Notes under the pieces: model-generated | Database searches by the model: none | Told to the model about the DNA's origin: nothing | Seen by the model: the letters and a program-made list of their open reading frames with translations, nothing else | Translations under genes and position numbers: made by a program | Shown: positions 5,709 to 7,317 of the stretch, piece by piece | Numbering within the stretch: the first letter of the stretch is position 1 | Layout: every line of letters starts with the position of its first letter | Origin: Spongiibacteraceae bacterium | Lineage (GTDB): Bacteria; Pseudomonadota; Gammaproteobacteria; Pseudomonadales; PIVM01 | Assembly (NCBI GenBank): GCA_030618505.1 | Contig: JAUXDF010000157.1 | Span: 1-7,317, forward strand | DNA: 7,317 nt | Direction: 5' to 3'

Positions 5709-6674
5709 ATGAATAATCACTTATCAGTTATTGATCTGCGCTTTAAGGAGTTTGAAGAACTTAACGAAGCTGTTCAGGGCTGGAATATTGATTTTCGCCC
5801 GCTCAGCCAAGGCGATCATTTTTCTGAACTACAGCAAATCGTCACACCGCAACTGACCTTTACACGCGCCCACTTCAACAACATTGTTGATCAACGCGGA
5901 AGCTCAGCGAAGGGCTTTAGGACATTTTCCATTTTGGCAGATATGAGCAGAGACACCTTTTGGTGTCATCAAAGCATCGGCCAGCATGAGCTAATTATAT
6001 TTCCCGTCAGTGGTGAGTTCACCGCCATTTCCCAGACAAATTTTAATGTCTATGCCTTCGATATTGACGAACAGTTACTTATTGATATGACCGCTGCTCT
6101 CTACCACCAGGACTGGTTTAGCTTGGTCAACAACGAAAGCCGAGTGATCAACTGCGAACCCACTGATATCGAAGCACTACGCTTGTTGTTAAAAATGCTC
6201 TCACAGCAGGGAAAGAATTTTTGCAATACCACAACGAGCGAAGCTAGCTGGGCGAAGCTACATTTTGAAGAAAATCTGGTAGAGCAACTATTAAAATGTA
6301 TTCTTGGTAACGATAACAAACCAAATAAAAATCATCCCAGCAAAAAAGCGCTGGCTTTAAGCCGTGCCATTGAATATATAGAAACCGCACCACAGGATTC
6401 AATAACGGCAACTCAATTATCAAAAGTATCAGGGGCCAGCCAGCGCACATTGGAATACGCATTTAAAGCGCATTTTGGCTTAGCTCCCAAGGCCTATATA
6501 AAATGTGCGCGCCTGCATGCGGCACATAAAATGCTCTATCATGCAAAAGGTACCCACCAGCAAATCAACGAAATCGCCAATCAGCAGGGCTTTTGGCATA
6601 TGGGGCAGTTTGCGGCGGATTATAAGAAGCTGTACGGGGAGTTGCCGTCTGAGACTTATCGGTATAGGTCATGA
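5709..6674 (+). CDS. AraC-family transcriptional regulator (321 aa)
   Basis: The last 100 or so residues form the AraC/XylS DNA-binding domain. The first helix-turn-helix is TATQLSKVSGASQRTLEYAFKAHFG followed by LAPKAYIKCARLHAAHKML. The second is INEIANQQGFWHMGQFAADYKKLYGELPSE, with the typical GF..xGQFaxxYkxxxGexPS ending. The N-terminal 200 residues are a variable sensor/dimerisation domain (FTRAHFNN, FRTFSILADM, HELIIFPVSGEF) like those of AraC regulators that respond to small molecules; the ligand cannot be read from sequence. There is no signal peptide, so it is cytoplasmic. I start it at 5709 rather than 5661 because of the AAAGGA site. It is divergent from the sulfatase-like gene across a dyad-rich 353-bp region, so control of that gene, and perhaps autoregulation, is the simplest inference. 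Confidence 0.88.
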   Translation: MNNHLSVIDLRFKEFEELNEAVQGWNIDFRPLSQGDHFSELQQIVTPQLTFTRAHFNNIVDQRGSSAKGFRTFSILADMSRDTFWCHQSIGQHELIIFPVSGEFTAISQTNFNVYAFDIDEQLLIDMTAALYHQDWFSLVNNESRVINCEPTDIEALRLLLKMLSQQGKNFCNTTTSEASWAKLHFEENLVEQLLKCILGNDNKPNKNHPSKKALALSRAIEYIETAPQDSITATQLSKVSGASQRTLEYAFKAHFGLAPKAYIKCARLHAAHKMLYHAKGTHQQINEIANQQGFWHMGQFAADYKKLYGELPSETYRYRS

Positions 6675-6790
6675 AATGCAGGACGCGCTTTCAGCACCAT
6701 TCCAAGAGACAAATATATGGGAGCCTGTTGGCTATTTGTGCGGCACATCAGGCGGCAGTATTTGTGATTAAGTCTGAGCAGCGAATATAA
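6671..6790 (+). CDS. Possible 39-aa ORF overlapping the AraC stop (ATGA)
   Basis: ATG at 6671-6673 overlaps the TGA of the AraC-family gene in the ATGA arrangement typical of translational coupling. The frame runs to TAA at 6788-6790. The product has a basic start (MKCRTRFQHHSKRQ) and a mildly hydrophobic middle (GSLLAICAAHQAAVFVIK), but resembles nothing I recognise. There is a weak AGG before the start. Most likely it is chance; the only support is the overlap. Confidence 0.15.
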   Translation: MKCRTRFQHHSKRQIYGSLLAICAAHQAAVFVIKSEQRI

Positions 6791-6808
6791 CTACTCTATT
6801 GGAGTGGA

Positions 6809-7012
6809 CTAATCCTTAAGAGCTATTTTTTGTAGGTTTAAAATCAATTCTTCTTGTTCATTATCACTCAACGGCCCGATTACTTTTTGATTAACCTCTT
6901 TTATCAGACGGGGGAGACCCTTGCCTGTTTCTTTTCCTTTGTCGGTTAAGTGAATAAGGAAAGAGCGCCTACTGTTGGGATCAGCGTGGCGTTTAGCAAA
7001 CCCCAATTTCTC
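6809..7012 (-). pseudogene. 5'-truncated MarR-family regulator
   Basis: The frame reads EKLGFAKRHADPNSRRSFLI followed by HLTDKGKE, the wing and C-terminal part of a MarR winged-helix domain (family pattern GlxxRxxdpxDrRxxxxxLTxkG). It then continues through the dimerisation helix (LIKEVNQKVIGPLSDNEQEELILNLQKIAL) to TAG at 6809. The N-terminal helices and the DNA-recognition helix are missing: an in-frame TGA (7013-7015) sits just upstream, and the next sequence is the end of an unrelated outer-membrane protein gene. A TTG at 7006 is the only possible start and has no Shine-Dalgarno site. About 65 of a usual 140-150 residues remain, so DNA binding is not expected. It converges with the AraC-family gene, with no sign that the two are functionally linked. 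Confidence 0.75.
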
Positions 7013-7028
7013 TCAAGAAAATAAATTA

Positions 7029-7317
7029 TTACCAGGCTGAGCCGCCCTGAATATACCACGCGGTATCTTCTGGCCCTCGAGCAACATCCACTCCCATATA
7101 GAAGCCATATCGTTTTGCGACTTGGTAACGAAAACCTGCGCCTTTACTTATTTGTGTTGTTGCCTCTTTAAAACCATCCCAATCATCTGCAGCGCGCCCG
7201 CCACCGCCAAAGGCCAACAGACTCCAGCGATTGTCAATTTTCCACGTGCCTTCCAACTCAGTTAGCGCGACACGATCACCTCTGTAGCGCCCAAACGCAA
7301 TGCCTCGAAGGTCTATG
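7029..7317 (-). CDS. C-terminal part of a D15/Omp85-type outer-membrane protein (runs off right edge)
   Basis: The frame is open from the right window edge to TAA at 7029-7031, about 95 residues. It reads DLRGIAFGRYRGDRVALTE, WKIDNRWSLLAFGGGGRA, KGAGFRYQVAKRYGFYMGVD and VARGPEDTAWYIQGGSAW. The LRG..xxRYRGD, GaGfRY.va...g...GvDvArGpe and aromatic end match the last strands of bacterial surface antigen D15 (BamA/TamA-superfamily) barrels, especially the short forms annotated as surface-antigen or BamA/TamA-family proteins. The terminal Trp fits the barrel-assembly signal. An in-frame TTG at 7256 lies within the barrel and is not a start. The gene enters from outside the window. Its 3' end appears intact, but only 13 bp separate its stop codon from the TGA that bounds the truncated MarR frame. 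Confidence 0.72.
   Translation of the reverse strand, partial: IDLRGIAFGRYRGDRVALTELEGTWKIDNRWSLLAFGGGGRAADDWDGFKEATTQISKGAGFRYQVAKRYGFYMGVDVARGPEDTAWYIQGGSAW

Noticed and set aside
6505..6771. 88-codon plus-strand frame overlapping the end of the AraC-family gene
   Set aside because: It lies mostly within the DNA-binding domain in a different phase and its translation is low in domain-like features.
7029..7256. Separate 75-aa protein starting at TTG 7256
   Set aside because: The frame stays open to the window edge with matching barrel sequence upstream, so this is the tail of a larger gene.
1..7317. CRISPR array, insertion sequence, toxin-antitoxin pair, tRNA or rRNA gene
   Set aside because: No regularly spaced repeats, transposase signature, terminal inverted repeats, toxin-like pair or cloverleaf/rRNA sequence was found on either strand.

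Overview
The window looks like a chromosomal stretch from a Gram-negative, probably marine, gammaproteobacterium. Five exported or outer-membrane-type proteins have classical signal peptides or aromatic barrel ends, Shine-Dalgarno sites are AAGGA/GGAG-like, and base composition is moderately AT-rich. The taxon is inferred from gene style only; no rRNA or tRNA gene is present.

Layout. Reading leftward on the minus strand from about 5.36 kb: a secreted sulfatase-like alkaline-phosphatase-fold protein (3619-5355); a 338-bp gap with a promoter-like site and a possible gene remnant; an exported DUF3299-type protein (2738-3280); a secreted metallo-beta-lactamase-fold hydrolase (1274-2707); a strong stem-loop terminator (1207-1247); an outer-membrane beta-barrel protein (405-1178); and the N-terminal part of another exported protein that runs off the left edge (1-348). 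Divergent from the sulfatase, on the plus strand, is an AraC-family regulator (5709-6674). Its 353-bp shared upstream region contains inverted repeats and promoter-like sequences. The right end (6809-7317) holds a 5'-truncated MarR-family regulator lying directly against the 3' end of a D15/Omp85-type outer-membrane protein gene. I read this as a rearrangement scar.

How it may work together. The AraC-like protein is the natural candidate regulator of the sulfatase-like gene. A 20-bp element upstream of the sulfatase recurs, 16/20 identical, at the promoter of the DUF3299-MBL pair, so both transcripts may form one regulon. All the products except the regulator carry export signals, suggesting a periplasmic or outer-membrane hydrolytic pathway acting on an unidentified, possibly sulfated, substrate. 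Two of these proteins depart from their families at key positions. The sulfatase-like protein has CTQTR where the maturation motif C-x-(P/A)-x-R is expected, and apparently lacks a substrate-site histidine. The DUF3299 protein has a histidine-rich segment where the family usually has a Cys-His-polyproline segment. These departures, with the shared element, are the best leads for something undescribed.
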